Source: Mycobacterium gordonae (lineage in GTDB: Bacteria > Actinomycetota > Actinomycetes > Mycobacteriales > Mycobacteriaceae). Taken from it: a DNA stretch of 36,642 nucleotides. Positions 17,201 to 24,803 of the stretch are shown piece after piece. A program made the position numbers and the translations under genes. Under the pieces are notes generated by a model, which saw only the letters and a program-made list of their open reading frames with translations, searched no databases and was not told the DNA's origin. The stretch spans positions 1 to 36,642 of the forward strand of contig NZ_LQOY01000083.1 of assembly GCF_002101675.1 (NCBI RefSeq), read 5' to 3'. The stretch's first letter is position 1; each line of letters opens with the position of its first letter.

Positions 17201-17296
17201 GCGCGGCAGCTCGCCGCCCGGCACGTATTCCCAGCCGGACTCCTCCGCCCATTCGATCAGTGACCGCTGGATTGTGCTCGTCTCTGTCCAGCCCAT
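14225..17296 (-). CDS. hsdR: Type I restriction enzyme, motor/endonuclease subunit
   Basis: 1023 residues, normal HsdR length. The N-terminal nuclease site is D137 (RRFDIVYHANG) with E151-T-K153 (VVAETKT), a PD-(D/E)xK arrangement. The superfamily 2 translocase has Walker A QGSGKT (296-301) and Walker B DEAH (397-400), then GATGTAI, VVVTAKWMTGFNAP and the later helicase motif QTITRPNRPW. The C-terminal 300 residues are the helical assembly region. The subunit translocates DNA and cleaves it at a distance from an unmethylated site, in complex with HsdM and HsdS. It begins 1 bp after the hsdS stop, last gene of the hsdM-hsdS-hsdR operon. No key residue is missing, so the enzyme is probably active. 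Confidence 0.96.
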   Translation of the reverse strand: MGWTETSTIQRSLIEWAEESGWEYVPGGELPRDEHDVVVEPWAREALLALNPELVDDLESADLVMHEVNQAILDADNGLVAANERLTVMLRGDHAFPTIAGKHVPRRLIDFEHLENNRFVVADEVTIAGALKTRRFDIVYHANGFPLVVAETKTPVKQAVSWVNAAKDIHDVYEDEYPNFFATNVFNVATEGLEFRMAPIRAAPDPDSEIWAPWGSTEDDPKVVTGPARVERAARLLLRPETILSILKDLVMFRHARDASEVDIKFLPRYPQFEAALAIHDKVLADRPGGLIWHHQGSGKTELMAFAAARLLRDDAVVEMFGGAPTVIVIADRKDLVRQTAEMFETAGMPRMSVPKNRRELFALLRANEPGVVITTVHKFAEAGHLTDRANIIVLVDEAHRSQEGKFGKAWRDAVQNAKFFGATGTAIQDKDRSTFKLFGDPSDPDFVMSRYTPEQSIADGFTKPVIVEGRSVGFSLDKEALDEAFDELAAEEDLDEDEKVYLSGKASHIETILSNPDRVAAVCADIVDHFLTFVAPLGQKAQVVAYNQSLVIAYARAIEAELVRREALMPDGQLREVGVVMHVADSKDTPKEFKKYLLTPEQEEVLKRRFKKVDDPMSFVVVTAKWMTGFNAPIEGVLYLDKPAKDANLFQTITRPNRPWKNPITGQRKDYGRVVDYIGLAKAIGNAIAGPNAGKDEDNELNVVDASKLAGKFVTDLTKLLHLFAGIDTTDGTFESLAEAHERIPEDSSQRTEFVEGYVALQTVWEFLDPHPMLLPFKQQYHWLAKVYESIRPKDVSKTFLWARLGAKTTELIHSHMNEVAVKSMASRTVTLDAAGLALLRRIAAQLKLPDDSPVKGDSDVYQDVLDSIEARLKRRLSEGDNPVYKSLAERIEKLRAKAIENIEDSLAFLEEALKVAQDVVAADRAAEEGDEETLERLADPKRGVLTQIVEENTPEGLHKIVPEIVERIDAIAVEVAYTGWTSSDSGDKSVRRELRAVLKNYSLPIKGELFDRVYQYVRENY

Positions 17297-17297
17297 G

Positions 17298-18503
17298 TCA
17301 GAGCACCTCCTCCAGCAGTATGTCGTAGGACGAGGGGATCTCGATTTCCTGATTCAGTAGAGAAGAAAGGAGAGCGGAGCGGAAGGAGCGCAGTCTTGCG
17401 AGCTCACAACGCACCGAGGTCAATTGGGCGCCTAGGGAATCCAACTCCAACGCGATTTCCCGCTGCCGCGTCAAGGAGGGCAATCGCACTGCCATCTGGC
17501 TCGACCGCTTCGCACTGATGTGCTTAATGTTCGTGCCGCCTGCAACATCGAGGAATCTGCCCGCTTCATATGCCCACAAACACCACTGGAAGGCAAAGTC
17601 TGGAGTACAGACCTCAGCGATTGCACGGAGGCGAAGTAGGGTCATCTGGAAGCAAACCGTGCCTGAAATCTCATTGCGCCACATCGCTGGCATCCCCACT
17701 GCCTTTGGGCTGGCGCTTCCTTCGGATACCAAGACGTCACCATTTCGAAGGCTGAACTTTTCGCGTTCGTGCGGCTCGTAGTTCATCTCAAGTACATCCG
17801 ATAGATCGAGTGATCCGTATCCGACATTGGCTGAGCGCAGGTAGCGCGTCATGTGTGGCCCGTTGGCCCGATCTGGGGTCCGTCGCACCCCTGTCGAGAA
17901 TTCGAAAGCCTGGTGGGCGCGCACCTCGGGAACCGTTTCATCGTTCACTAGTTGCGATCGTCGCGCGCGAGCCAACCGAGTCAGACTGTCGGCCTCCGCC
18001 GCCAACGCATTGATCTGCGCGTCCACCGCTAACATGACGTCAACGATGCGGCGCTGCTCCACCGGCGGCGGCACAAGAACAGTCGCAGCCTTGAATACCG
18101 GCACCGTCGTTCGCCGACGACGCTGAATGGACCCAATGGCCGTGCTGTTGAAGTACGGGGTCAGTTGGCCACTCGCCAAGACCAGCCCCCAAAATCGGGC
18201 GTCGTGATGTTCCCGAACTCGGAAGATCGGGTACACCGGAGATGTCACGCCGGCCGCTGCGCCCAGCCATTGCCCAACCGCCCCTGTCCACAGAAGATAG
18301 GGATTCCAGGCGATGTCTAGGGGCTGAACAACCTTGTACTTCACGGTGTCGTCGGTTGCGATGCGCTTCTTGAAAATCTCGGTCTGCGGCACGATGCCGC
18401 GCCCCTCGGTGACGCTAAGAACGAGTTCGACAGCCCCCGCGGTATTGCGGTCATTCACCTCGGTTAAGACATCAGCAAGTTTGCCAAGCGGCCACTCACT
18501 CAC
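17298..18503 (-). CDS. hsdS: Type I restriction-modification, specificity subunit
   Basis: 401 residues from a GTG start overlapping the end of hsdM by 8 bp. Two target-recognition domains are visible: about residues 1-150, ending QRRRRTTVPVFKAATVLVPPP, and about 205-365, ending KHISAKRSSQMAVRLPSL. Each is followed by a conserved helical spacer (VEQRRIVDVMLAVDAQINAL and RQREIALELDSLGAQL). HsdS chooses the bipartite DNA target for the M2S methylase and for restriction. The two half-site specificities cannot be read from sequence alone. This is the gene of the operon expected to vary most between strains. Confidence 0.93.
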   Translation of the reverse strand: MSEWPLGKLADVLTEVNDRNTAGAVELVLSVTEGRGIVPQTEIFKKRIATDDTVKYKVVQPLDIAWNPYLLWTGAVGQWLGAAAGVTSPVYPIFRVREHHDARFWGLVLASGQLTPYFNSTAIGSIQRRRRTTVPVFKAATVLVPPPVEQRRIVDVMLAVDAQINALAAEADSLTRLARARRSQLVNDETVPEVRAHQAFEFSTGVRRTPDRANGPHMTRYLRSANVGYGSLDLSDVLEMNYEPHEREKFSLRNGDVLVSEGSASPKAVGMPAMWRNEISGTVCFQMTLLRLRAIAEVCTPDFAFQWCLWAYEAGRFLDVAGGTNIKHISAKRSSQMAVRLPSLTRQREIALELDSLGAQLTSVRCELARLRSFRSALLSSLLNQEIEIPSSYDILLEEVL

Positions 18504-20010
18504 CGGCCACCTCGAACATGCTCAGGTCGATGCCCGCCGCGGCGAGACGCTGGAACATGACGGCTTCGGTGTCGATGCGGCGCTGGCGTGCGTCCGCATA
18601 CGCGACAAGTGTGGTGCCCAGGTCGGCGGCCTCTTCAGCGGCAACCTTGATGTACCGTCCGATGTTCAGGTCGAAGCCGTTGTCCTTGATCTCGTCGAAC
18701 GACACCAGCCGGACGTGCGCGCCGCCTTCGCCGTCGGGGTCACGACCGGTGCGGTAGGCCTCGACGAGCGTCTTAACGTCGTCCTCGGACATGCGGTTCT
18801 GGTTCTTGCCCTTGTCGAACCGAGCCGACCCGTCGACGAAAAGCACCTGGTTCTTACGGTCATCTGGTTTCCGGTCGCGGAAGATCAACAGACAGGCCGG
18901 GATTGTCGTCGAGTAGAAGAGATTCGGAGGCAGCCCGACGACGGCCTCGAGGAGGTCCTTCTCGATCAGGCACTGCCTGATCCGACCCTCTGCGCCACCG
19001 CGGAACAGCACGCCGTGGGGCATGACGACGCCAGCCCGGCCGGTGCCGGGCTTCATAGAGGAGACCATGTGCTGCACGAACGCGTAGTCGCCGTTTTGCG
19101 CCGGCGGGACCCCGCAGAACGCTCGTGGGTCCGCCGGCCATCGGTCCGCACCCCAGTTCGTCAGCGAGAACGGCGGATTGGCGATCACCGCGTCAAACCG
19201 GCGAACGGCACCGCTGGTGTCCTTGAACGCCGGCGCGCGGAGCGTGTCGCCGCGCTTGATGTCAAAGTCCTCGATCTCGTGCAGGAAGAGGTTCATCCGG
19301 GCGATCGAGGAGGTAGTGAGGTTTATCTCCTGGCCGTACAGGCGCAGCGTGCGGTGGTCCATACCGGACTCGCGCAGCGCGTTGATGGTGGCCACCAGCA
19401 TGCCCCCCGAGCCGCACGCCGGGTCGTAGACGGCCTCGCCCGGATGCGGTTCCAGGATCCCGACAAGTAGGTGCACGACCTCGCGCGGTGTGAAGAATTC
19501 GCCTGCCTTCTTGCCGGACTCGTCGGCGAAGTTCTTCAGCAGGTACTCGTACCCGGCGCCGAGTAGGTCGTGGGAGACGGTGGACGGGTCGAGACGGATC
19601 TGGTTGAAGGCCTTGATGAGGCCCAGCAGCGCCGACTGGGGAATGCGCTCTTGGTTTCCCCACGACGCATCGCCGAAGACGCCAGCCAGCGAGCGCGGGT
19701 TAGCCTTCTCAATCTGCTGGAACGTTCGCGCAATCTCGGCACCGAGGTTCTTGACCTTGGTCGTGACCTCGGACCACAGCGTGCCCGCCGGCATCTCGAA
19801 CCTGTGGAAGTCGGCCTCGATCTCGTCGTCGAGGTCGTCGCCGTAATCGTCGAGGGCTTCATTGCGCTCGTACGCCCAGGTGTCGGAAATCCACTTCCAG
19901 AACAGCATCGGAAAGACGTAGGTCTTGAAGTCGGCGGGGTCGACCGGTCCGCGCAGTGCGTTGGCCGCGTCCCACAGCCGCGTCTCAAGTTCTTGCTGGG
20001 TGATTGTCAC
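18496..20010 (-). CDS. hsdM: Type I restriction-modification, N6-adenine methyltransferase subunit
   Basis: 504 residues from GTG 20010. Residues 1-140 are the HsdM N-terminal domain (LRGPVDPADFKTYVFPMLFWKW). The methylase core carries the SAM-binding motif DPACGSGG (196-203) and catalytic NPPF (278-281), the N6-adenine signature. GEFFTPREVVHLL before motif I is typical of HsdM. It methylates the HsdS-defined site to protect host DNA. AAGGA lies upstream of the start. First gene of the hsdM-hsdS-hsdR operon on the minus strand, whose promoter must lie in 20,011-20,525 or further right. Confidence 0.96.
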   Translation of the reverse strand: MTITQQELETRLWDAANALRGPVDPADFKTYVFPMLFWKWISDTWAYERNEALDDYGDDLDDEIEADFHRFEMPAGTLWSEVTTKVKNLGAEIARTFQQIEKANPRSLAGVFGDASWGNQERIPQSALLGLIKAFNQIRLDPSTVSHDLLGAGYEYLLKNFADESGKKAGEFFTPREVVHLLVGILEPHPGEAVYDPACGSGGMLVATINALRESGMDHRTLRLYGQEINLTTSSIARMNLFLHEIEDFDIKRGDTLRAPAFKDTSGAVRRFDAVIANPPFSLTNWGADRWPADPRAFCGVPPAQNGDYAFVQHMVSSMKPGTGRAGVVMPHGVLFRGGAEGRIRQCLIEKDLLEAVVGLPPNLFYSTTIPACLLIFRDRKPDDRKNQVLFVDGSARFDKGKNQNRMSEDDVKTLVEAYRTGRDPDGEGGAHVRLVSFDEIKDNGFDLNIGRYIKVAAEEAADLGTTLVAYADARQRRIDTEAVMFQRLAAAGIDLSMFEVAGE

Positions 20011-20525
20011 CGGGTGCGTGCTTCCTTCGGTCGGTTGAACTCCTTCATTTCGGAGCCCTCGACATTCTTTCAGCGGGCCGCGGCCTACCCGGCAGGCCGC
20101 GCCGAACGGTCAACACAACCACATGACTGCTTCGTGCCAGGCGGTCCGGATCGGCGATACCTCAGCTTCAGCGACACGCACGCCGACCTCATCATCCACC
20201 TGTCCTGTCCGGGGCATAACCGTCGTCTCGGCACTCGGCAGATGTGGTGCGACCACGCAGAAGTGTGTACAAGCCCGGACGGCTGTTCAAACGCCGCACG
20301 TTCCTTATGTTGAGCACTCAAGCAGCGTTCGCCTTCTAAAATGGACCTTCAACTGGCGATATGTCGCCAGCCTGCGCCCGCTAACCAGCTGTTTCCTAAC
20401 GCGAACTTGTGCGGGTCGGTTCCCGTGCCGGTGGCGCGGGCTTGATCGGGGGACTCGGCTCCTGTGTCGGCTTGCGTATTGGCGTTGTCGGCACCCTGAT
20501 GACGCGCCGGCGCGGTTGCCCGATG
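20011..20525. other. Gap between hsd operon and element backbone; two hairpins, no gene
   Basis: 515 bp without a convincing gene. A perfect 7-bp inverted repeat GCGGCCT/AGGCCGC with a 7-nt loop lies at 20080-20100, close upstream of hsdM. A second, CTGGCGA/TCGCCAG with a 4-nt loop, lies at 20353-20370. Either could be a terminator stem or operator, but neither has a clear T run. The second overlaps an 18-bp sequence repeated imperfectly beside ssrA (see findings). The hsd promoter is presumably here. Confidence 0.5.
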
Positions 20526-21008
20526 TCACCCATCCCGCATCCCCTCTAGCAATTGTTGTTTGTTTAGTGCCAGGTGTAGCCGGATCATCACTTCTCTGTC
20601 GAAGTACCGGCGAGTTCCCGGGGCGCTGGCCACGCACGCCGCTACCAATTCGGGTTCGTCCTCTGCACACCACCACGCCACGATCTGCGCCGCGTTGGCC
20701 TTAACCCCGTTCTCACCTTCGATGGTCAGGCCGTCCATCCGAACAACCGCGACGATGCGGCGTGCGAAGTCTCGGTACTGGTTGAGTAGCTCCTCGACGG
20801 TCCAGAAGGCGTAGACGCCGCACGTGCAGTCGGCGGAGGGGACCTCGTGGTCGGGGTCGTCGGGGCTGCACAGGCAGATCGCCTCGCATTTCCCTTCCTT
20901 CCAGTGCGATCCACATTGGGCAATGGACGTCAACCTGCCGTCCTTTACGGCGAAGGTGCGCAGTGCGTGGGCGTCACCGACTTCGATGTCGGTCGGCAGA
21001 TCACTCAT
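20526..21008 (-). CDS. Conserved hypothetical protein of mycobacterial integrative elements
   Basis: 160 residues from ATG 21008, chosen because it overlaps the end of the upstream ATPase gene by 8 bp, in keeping with coupling. A longer frame would begin at 21053. The middle has a Cys-rich segment: CGSHWKEGKCEAICLCS and, after DHEVPSADC, TCGVYAFWTVEELL, which could bind a metal. The pattern CTCGVYAFWTVEELLNQY...IVAVVRMDG is one I associate with proteins of mycobacterial phages and mobile elements, of unknown function. Last gene of the minus-strand element backbone. Confidence 0.7.
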   Translation of the reverse strand: MSDLPTDIEVGDAHALRTFAVKDGRLTSIAQCGSHWKEGKCEAICLCSPDDPDHEVPSADCTCGVYAFWTVEELLNQYRDFARRIVAVVRMDGLTIEGENGVKANAAQIVAWWCAEDEPELVAACVASAPGTRRYFDREVMIRLHLALNKQQLLEGMRDG

Positions 21009-22233
21009 CGTGGTATCCCTCGTCTGCAGTGGGCATAGCTGATGCAGTTGCACTTACGGGGTAGCGTGACCAGGCGTCATCAAAGTACTCACGCCGGTAA
21101 CCTTTGGTGACCTTGGCGCCGATGCGCTGGTCTTTGTTGATCTGGTGAATGCCGTAGCTGTGCAATATGCGGGCCAGTCTCTTGCCGTCGAGCCTGCGCC
21201 AACGCTGGTCCCTGCTGGATAACTCGGCCAGCAGGGTAGTGGTGAACACCACTTCTGTCGCCAAGTCATCGAAGACAGCCTTGATGTCGGCCAGCAGATC
21301 GATGCCGGGGCTGGGTGTGTTCTTTACTCCGTCAGCAGCTACAGCAGCTACAGCAGCTACACGCGCCCGTTCCGGCCAGTGCCCGCCCGCTAGTTCAGCG
21401 ACCGCCAGCAACGGGTGCCACACGTCGGCGTCACGGTCCTCAATCCCCTCGGGCAACACGGGCTGATTTAGTCCCATGCAGTCCAGCGCGTAGCTGTGGA
21501 CGAGTTCGGCCCAGCACTGCAGTGACCAGCGGATCGCCTGGGCCTCGGCCTCATGCTGGTGCCGGTTCCACCGCTCGACCTTTTCCTCCGGACTGCGGCG
21601 CTGCATCGGGATAGTGATGGAACGAGTGCGGATAGTGGCCGGTACGTCGTCAATCGACATCTTCCCGGCCAGCGCCATCGGGGTGTACAACCGGAATTCT
21701 TTGACCTTCTTGCCCACTTTGCGAGCAAGCTTCTCGTTACGGTCGTGGCCGGCGTTGATCAGTCGGCGCATCTCTTCGTTACGGATTCTGCCGGTTTCGG
21801 CGCTGCCGAAGACGGTGTCGAACTCGTCGAACAGGACCGTCGGTCGACCACCCTCAAGCTCAAGCGCTTGGTCTATCGAGTGATATAGAGCAGCCGGTGT
21901 CAGATCGGCGACGTGGTCTGGCCGGGGCACCAGCTGGCTGGTAACCATCAGGGCACGGGTCTTGCCACTGCCTGCTTCTGGCGAGGTGAACAGTAGGCGC
22001 GGGGTGTGCTCCCAGCAGTCCATCAACCAGCAGTGCGTGCACCACAGCACAAGCGAGTGACGTGCGTAGTCGTTGGGAAGGGCGAGGAACCGTGCTGCGA
22101 AGCTGTCGACGAGATCAAGTACTTCCGCACCTAAGTCCGGCGTCTCTTGGTAGGTGGCACCCTCTAGCAGCAGCCATCTGATGTGGTCTGCCAGATTGTC
22201 GTACATCGGCATGGAGTTAGTGCTCACGTCCAC
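21001..22233 (-). CDS. DUF3631-type P-loop ATPase of the integrative element
   Basis: 410 residues. GTG 22233 is the longest start, and GTG 22227 or ATG 22212 are alternatives, with GGAG about 5 nt before GTG 22227. Walker A is SPEAGSGKT at about residues 84-92, and Walker B is TVLFDEFDTVFG. The C-terminal region (residues 220-400) with LAELSSRDQRWRRLDGKRLARIL matches DUF3631. Such ATPases occur in actinobacterial phages, plasmids and integrative elements, often with primase or replication modules. A role in element DNA replication or maintenance is inferred. It lies between the coupled hypothetical protein and a 587-bp gap. It contains a 9-bp tandem repeat encoding AAVAAVAA. Confidence 0.82.
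   Translation of the reverse strand: MDVSTNSMPMYDNLADHIRWLLLEGATYQETPDLGAEVLDLVDSFAARFLALPNDYARHSLVLWCTHCWLMDCWEHTPRLLFTSPEAGSGKTRALMVTSQLVPRPDHVADLTPAALYHSIDQALELEGGRPTVLFDEFDTVFGSAETGRIRNEEMRRLINAGHDRNEKLARKVGKKVKEFRLYTPMALAGKMSIDDVPATIRTRSITIPMQRRSPEEKVERWNRHQHEAEAQAIRWSLQCWAELVHSYALDCMGLNQPVLPEGIEDRDADVWHPLLAVAELAGGHWPERARVAAVAAVAADGVKNTPSPGIDLLADIKAVFDDLATEVVFTTTLLAELSSRDQRWRRLDGKRLARILHSYGIHQINKDQRIGAKVTKGYRREYFDDAWSRYPVSATASAMPTADEGYHDE
21333..21359. repeat. Three tandem copies of a 9-bp unit inside the DUF3631 gene
   Basis: CAGCAGCTA occurs three times head to tail. On the minus strand it encodes an Ala/Val run (VAAVAAVAA) in the linker before the C-terminal domain. The unit is in frame, so copy-number change would alter linker length without breaking the protein. 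Confidence 0.8.
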
Positions 22234-22820
22234 TCCATAAAGCCGAGGGTCCGCACCACCGAACCTCCGCTAGGAGGCGGCCGATCCCGGTTATCATGAC
22301 CAGCACCCTTGCGCGAGCATCAGGTGGCACTCGAGGCAGACGGGGGGCTCTGGTCGCTCGCCCCTGACAATTGGCTTTGCAACCGCAGCGGGGGTAATCG
22401 GTGGGGCTCGCACCAGCTATGCAGCGCACCCGAGAAGTCTGAGCGAAACTGTACGTCGTCGCCCCCTCGAACCAGCGCCCGCGCCGCTCGCATAAAGTGC
22501 GGTGACGGGCGCTGAATGGTGCTGTGCAAGTCGGAAATGGTATTCGCCGGGTCTTAACCCTTGCCGTGCCCTTCAATTCGCCCCAGCCGGAAGCCAGAAG
22601 CTCATTGTCAGTAATACCGCGGCTGCGCCGAGTCCTTCTGCGCGCCATCAGCGGATCACCTTCGGCTCGACGGGACGGGTTCGTCTCCGTATCGGACGTG
22701 AACATGTCATGGACGCCTTTCTCGTCATCTCAATTTCTTTCTCAAAGGATGAGCAGTGCCCTGTTGACTTTGGACATAGGAGTACTTCCCAGGGGTTTCC
22801 TATGTCCAAGGCATGGAAGC
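22234..22820. other. 587-bp gap; possible decayed or unrecognised small gene
   Basis: A minus-strand frame (22217-22705, internal start MARRRTRRSRGIT at 22645) is open for about 140 codons and contains several Cys, but its second half is Arg/Pro/Ala-rich and unlike any family I know. Elements of this type often carry a small zinc or HNH protein here, so it may be a frameshifted remnant. No start has a strong ribosome-binding site. The right end holds the long inverted repeat described separately. Confidence 0.3.
22770..22809. repeat. Perfect 12-bp inverted repeat after the winged-helix gene
   Basis: TTGGACATAGGA (22770-22781) and TCCTATGTCCAA (22798-22809) are exact reverse complements separated by 16 nt. 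The hairpin begins 12 bp beyond the stop of the minus-strand gene 22821-23588. There is no T run after it in the direction of transcription, so it is either a Rho-assisted or weak terminator, or a protein-binding/replication site. Confidence 0.75.
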
Positions 22821-23588
22821 TCACTGACGGCCTCCGTAGGCGAGTTCAAACGGGTCGGAAAGGGAATAGATCGCCGCCTTCCGGTTCTTTGGATTCTCGG
22901 AGTAGGACCCGGAGTCATGCAGGACCAGAAAACCCCTCTTGGCCAACTCCTTCAGGGTGTTACTGGCAGAGCTATGCGGGATGCCGACGATGGCACCGAC
23001 CTCACGGCAGGGACAGGTGACCTTGGAGTTACGTCTCTTCTGTACTGACGCAATGACATAGCGCATTACCTGCTTCTGGGGGTCCGACAGGTTGTCCACG
23101 TCGTCATCGAGGCGGTCCTCCCAGGCGTATGCCGCCCCGATCAGGTCTGTCATGTACTCATCGATGGGCTTGAGCGTGCCCTCGCGTTTAAGGTTTTCAC
23201 TAGCCGTGGCCCAGGCTCGGTCGATTTGTCGCTGAGCACGCTTCGAGTTGCCCTTGACGCCGGTCAGCAGTTGAATCATCAACGGCCAGTGACCAAAGAC
23301 CCTCTCGCCTCGGGCGAATAACCGGGTTTCCCGCGACCACATTTCCTCGACGTACTGCACTTGGGTCCAGCCACGTCGCTGGCAGGACATGGCGATAGCG
23401 ACAAACAGGCCCCAAACCTTGCGGAGGTCGGGCTTGCTGCACTCAATTCCGGTCCGCAGGGCTGACATTGCCCACGGCGGCAAAGCGCGGTTGATCGAAA
23501 TGCTTTCTGCGGCAGTCTCGTCAGAAGCTCCTTTCCGGGCACGGTTCAGCCGCGCCCCTGTCCGGGGAGCGTTCGAATCCGCTAACAT
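22821..23588 (-). CDS. Winged-helix protein of the element, possible replication or control role
   Basis: 255 residues from ATG 23588, chosen because AGAGGA lies 8 nt upstream. The frame runs open further, but that part is Cys/Arg-rich and not protein-like. Residues 40-190 are helical, with VWGLFVAIAMSCQRRGWTQVQYVEEM and the acidic AYAWEDRLDDDVDNLSDPQKQVMRYV. Residues 195-240 form a winged helix: TCPCREVGAIVGIPHSSASNTLKELAKRGFLVL. The family recurs beside integrases and DUF3631 ATPases in actinobacterial elements. I infer replication initiation or regulation but recognise no named domain beyond the winged helix. Confidence 0.7.
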   Translation of the reverse strand: MLADSNAPRTGARLNRARKGASDETAAESISINRALPPWAMSALRTGIECSKPDLRKVWGLFVAIAMSCQRRGWTQVQYVEEMWSRETRLFARGERVFGHWPLMIQLLTGVKGNSKRAQRQIDRAWATASENLKREGTLKPIDEYMTDLIGAAYAWEDRLDDDVDNLSDPQKQVMRYVIASVQKRRNSKVTCPCREVGAIVGIPHSSASNTLKELAKRGFLVLHDSGSYSENPKNRKAAIYSLSDPFELAYGGRQ

Positions 23589-23852
23589 CAGGGAGATCCT
23601 CTGCGCTGGGTGAGATTTCAGGGGTCCGATGCCTTCGGTTGCAGCCGAGGGCATCACTCTTTGTGGACATGCGAATGACAGGTCAAGGAGGCCTGCTGTA
23701 CATGCGGGCTGGTGCACGGTGTCTCGGCTCAGGACACACATGTGGGCTGAACTGACCAACCCGCAGGACAGCCAAGCTTTCCGAATAAGCCCTAATGTTG
23801 AGCGGCCGGGGCGACATGGCCAATGGCCCATCCTCCGTGTACCTCGGAGCAT

Positions 23853-24122
23853 TCACAGGCCCAGCACCCGCCTACGGCTGCGCGGAGTGAGACCGACAAT
23901 TCGGGCGACGTCGGGGACAGTGACGGAGCCTCCCGCTCCTCTATCAAAGTTGTTGGCGCACAGGCTAAAAATCGCCTCAACATCCGCGCTTGTGAAACGC
24001 CAATGTCGGGCGATCTTGATTGCAGGAAACCTACCCGACCGCACTTGCTCCGTGAGCCAGCGCGGCGTGCAGTCGAGACCCTCTGCTACTTCGTCGATGC
24101 TGTAGGTCTTGAAGTTGCTCAT
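23853..24122 (-). CDS. Excisionase-like helix-turn-helix protein
   Basis: 89 residues. The start MSNFKTYSIDEVAEGLDCTPRWLTEQ with SGRFPAIKIARHWRFTSADVEAI is a textbook HTH_17/MerR-like excisionase-family domain: winged HTH, then the K-x-G/R-x-WRF strand. Such proteins bend att DNA to steer the tyrosine recombinase to excision, or control element genes. The C-terminal 30 residues are a second short helical piece. ATG overlaps the stop of the preceding 84-residue gene (ATGA), so both are co-translated. The 264 bp after its stop contain no gene. Confidence 0.82.
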   Translation of the reverse strand: MSNFKTYSIDEVAEGLDCTPRWLTEQVRSGRFPAIKIARHWRFTSADVEAIFSLCANNFDRGAGGSVTVPDVARIVGLTPRSRRRVLGL

Positions 24123-24373
24123 GCGACGGCTCCAGCTGCCAGCAGCAGAAGGACCCGATCACGGATCTCGGGCCGGATCGGTAGCGCTGACCGGAGGGCA
24201 CGCTCTACGGCGGCAACGAACACTTCTTCGTGCAGCCGCTCGCGGGCCTCGGCCAACTCGGGGTCGGCATGATCGCGGTGACGGGTTAGTGCTGCGACTC
24301 GGGCTCGATGAGCGCGGACACAGGTAGTGCTGGACACGGGCCGGACTCCGGAAATGCTGGCATGAGACGACAA
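24119..24373 (-). CDS. Small helical protein coupled to the excisionase-like gene
   Basis: 84 residues. The second half is one long helix-rich segment: DPELAEARERLHEEVFVAAVERAL and then PEIRDRVLLLLAAGAVA. Small proteins with this pattern (A-R-x-x-L...ERA...R-D-x-L-x-x-L-L) commonly precede the HTH gene in actinobacterial integrative elements. Function unknown. The start could be further in, since the first 20 residues are variable. It overlaps the next start by ATGA. The operon promoter should be in 24,374-24,650. Confidence 0.65.
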   Translation of the reverse strand: MSSHASISGVRPVSSTTCVRAHRARVAALTRHRDHADPELAEARERLHEEVFVAAVERALRSALPIRPEIRDRVLLLLAAGAVA

Positions 24374-24803
24374 CGCGAGGGTGTCGATTCAATGCAAATG
24401 GCGTGCTCTGACCGTTTGATGCGCTGGCCATTTCGAATCACGCCATCGGATGCCGACCAGCACGACCTGGCTCCGATGATCTGGTGCGTCCCGGGCGGTG
24501 ATTAATCCACCTCAAGCCGAAAAGGCTGCATTCGGTTCTCCACCCATGACGCTACACGCACGGATGCTTACTCCGCAAGTAAGATCTGATCGCCAAATTC
24601 ACCAAAATTGTTTACTGACAATGTGTTTCACATGTAACCATGCAGGCATGAAAAGCATGTAGGGCTGCAAGTATGGCTGGCTGCACTCCACGGTGTCAGG
24701 ACGAATGGTGTCGTCAACTGTCGAATACCGATTCCGCTGAAGCCGCCCACCTCGCGGACGGGTTGCGGAACCAGACTGCCTTCGCCGAGAGCAGTACGCG
24801 TCC
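24374..24803. promoter_or_regulatory. Control region between integrase end and excisionase operon
   Basis: 430 bp without a convincing gene, noticeably AT-richer than its surroundings around 24,550-24,660. Two palindromes look like operators: CTTACT/AGTAAG with a 5-nt spacer (24567-24583) and ATGTG-TTT-CACAT (24621-24633). The leftward promoter for the 84-residue and HTH genes is probably here. GCATG motifs at 24650 and 24655-24660 add further short symmetry. No replication origin could be identified. Confidence 0.4.

Noticed and set aside
14225..20010. Type I R-M operon as a novel system.
   Set aside because: All three subunits are complete and typical. Only its location in the island is of interest.
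20085..20321. Minus-strand open frame of 78 codons upstream of hsdM.
   Set aside because: No ribosome-binding site, composition unlike a protein, and it crosses the hairpin region.
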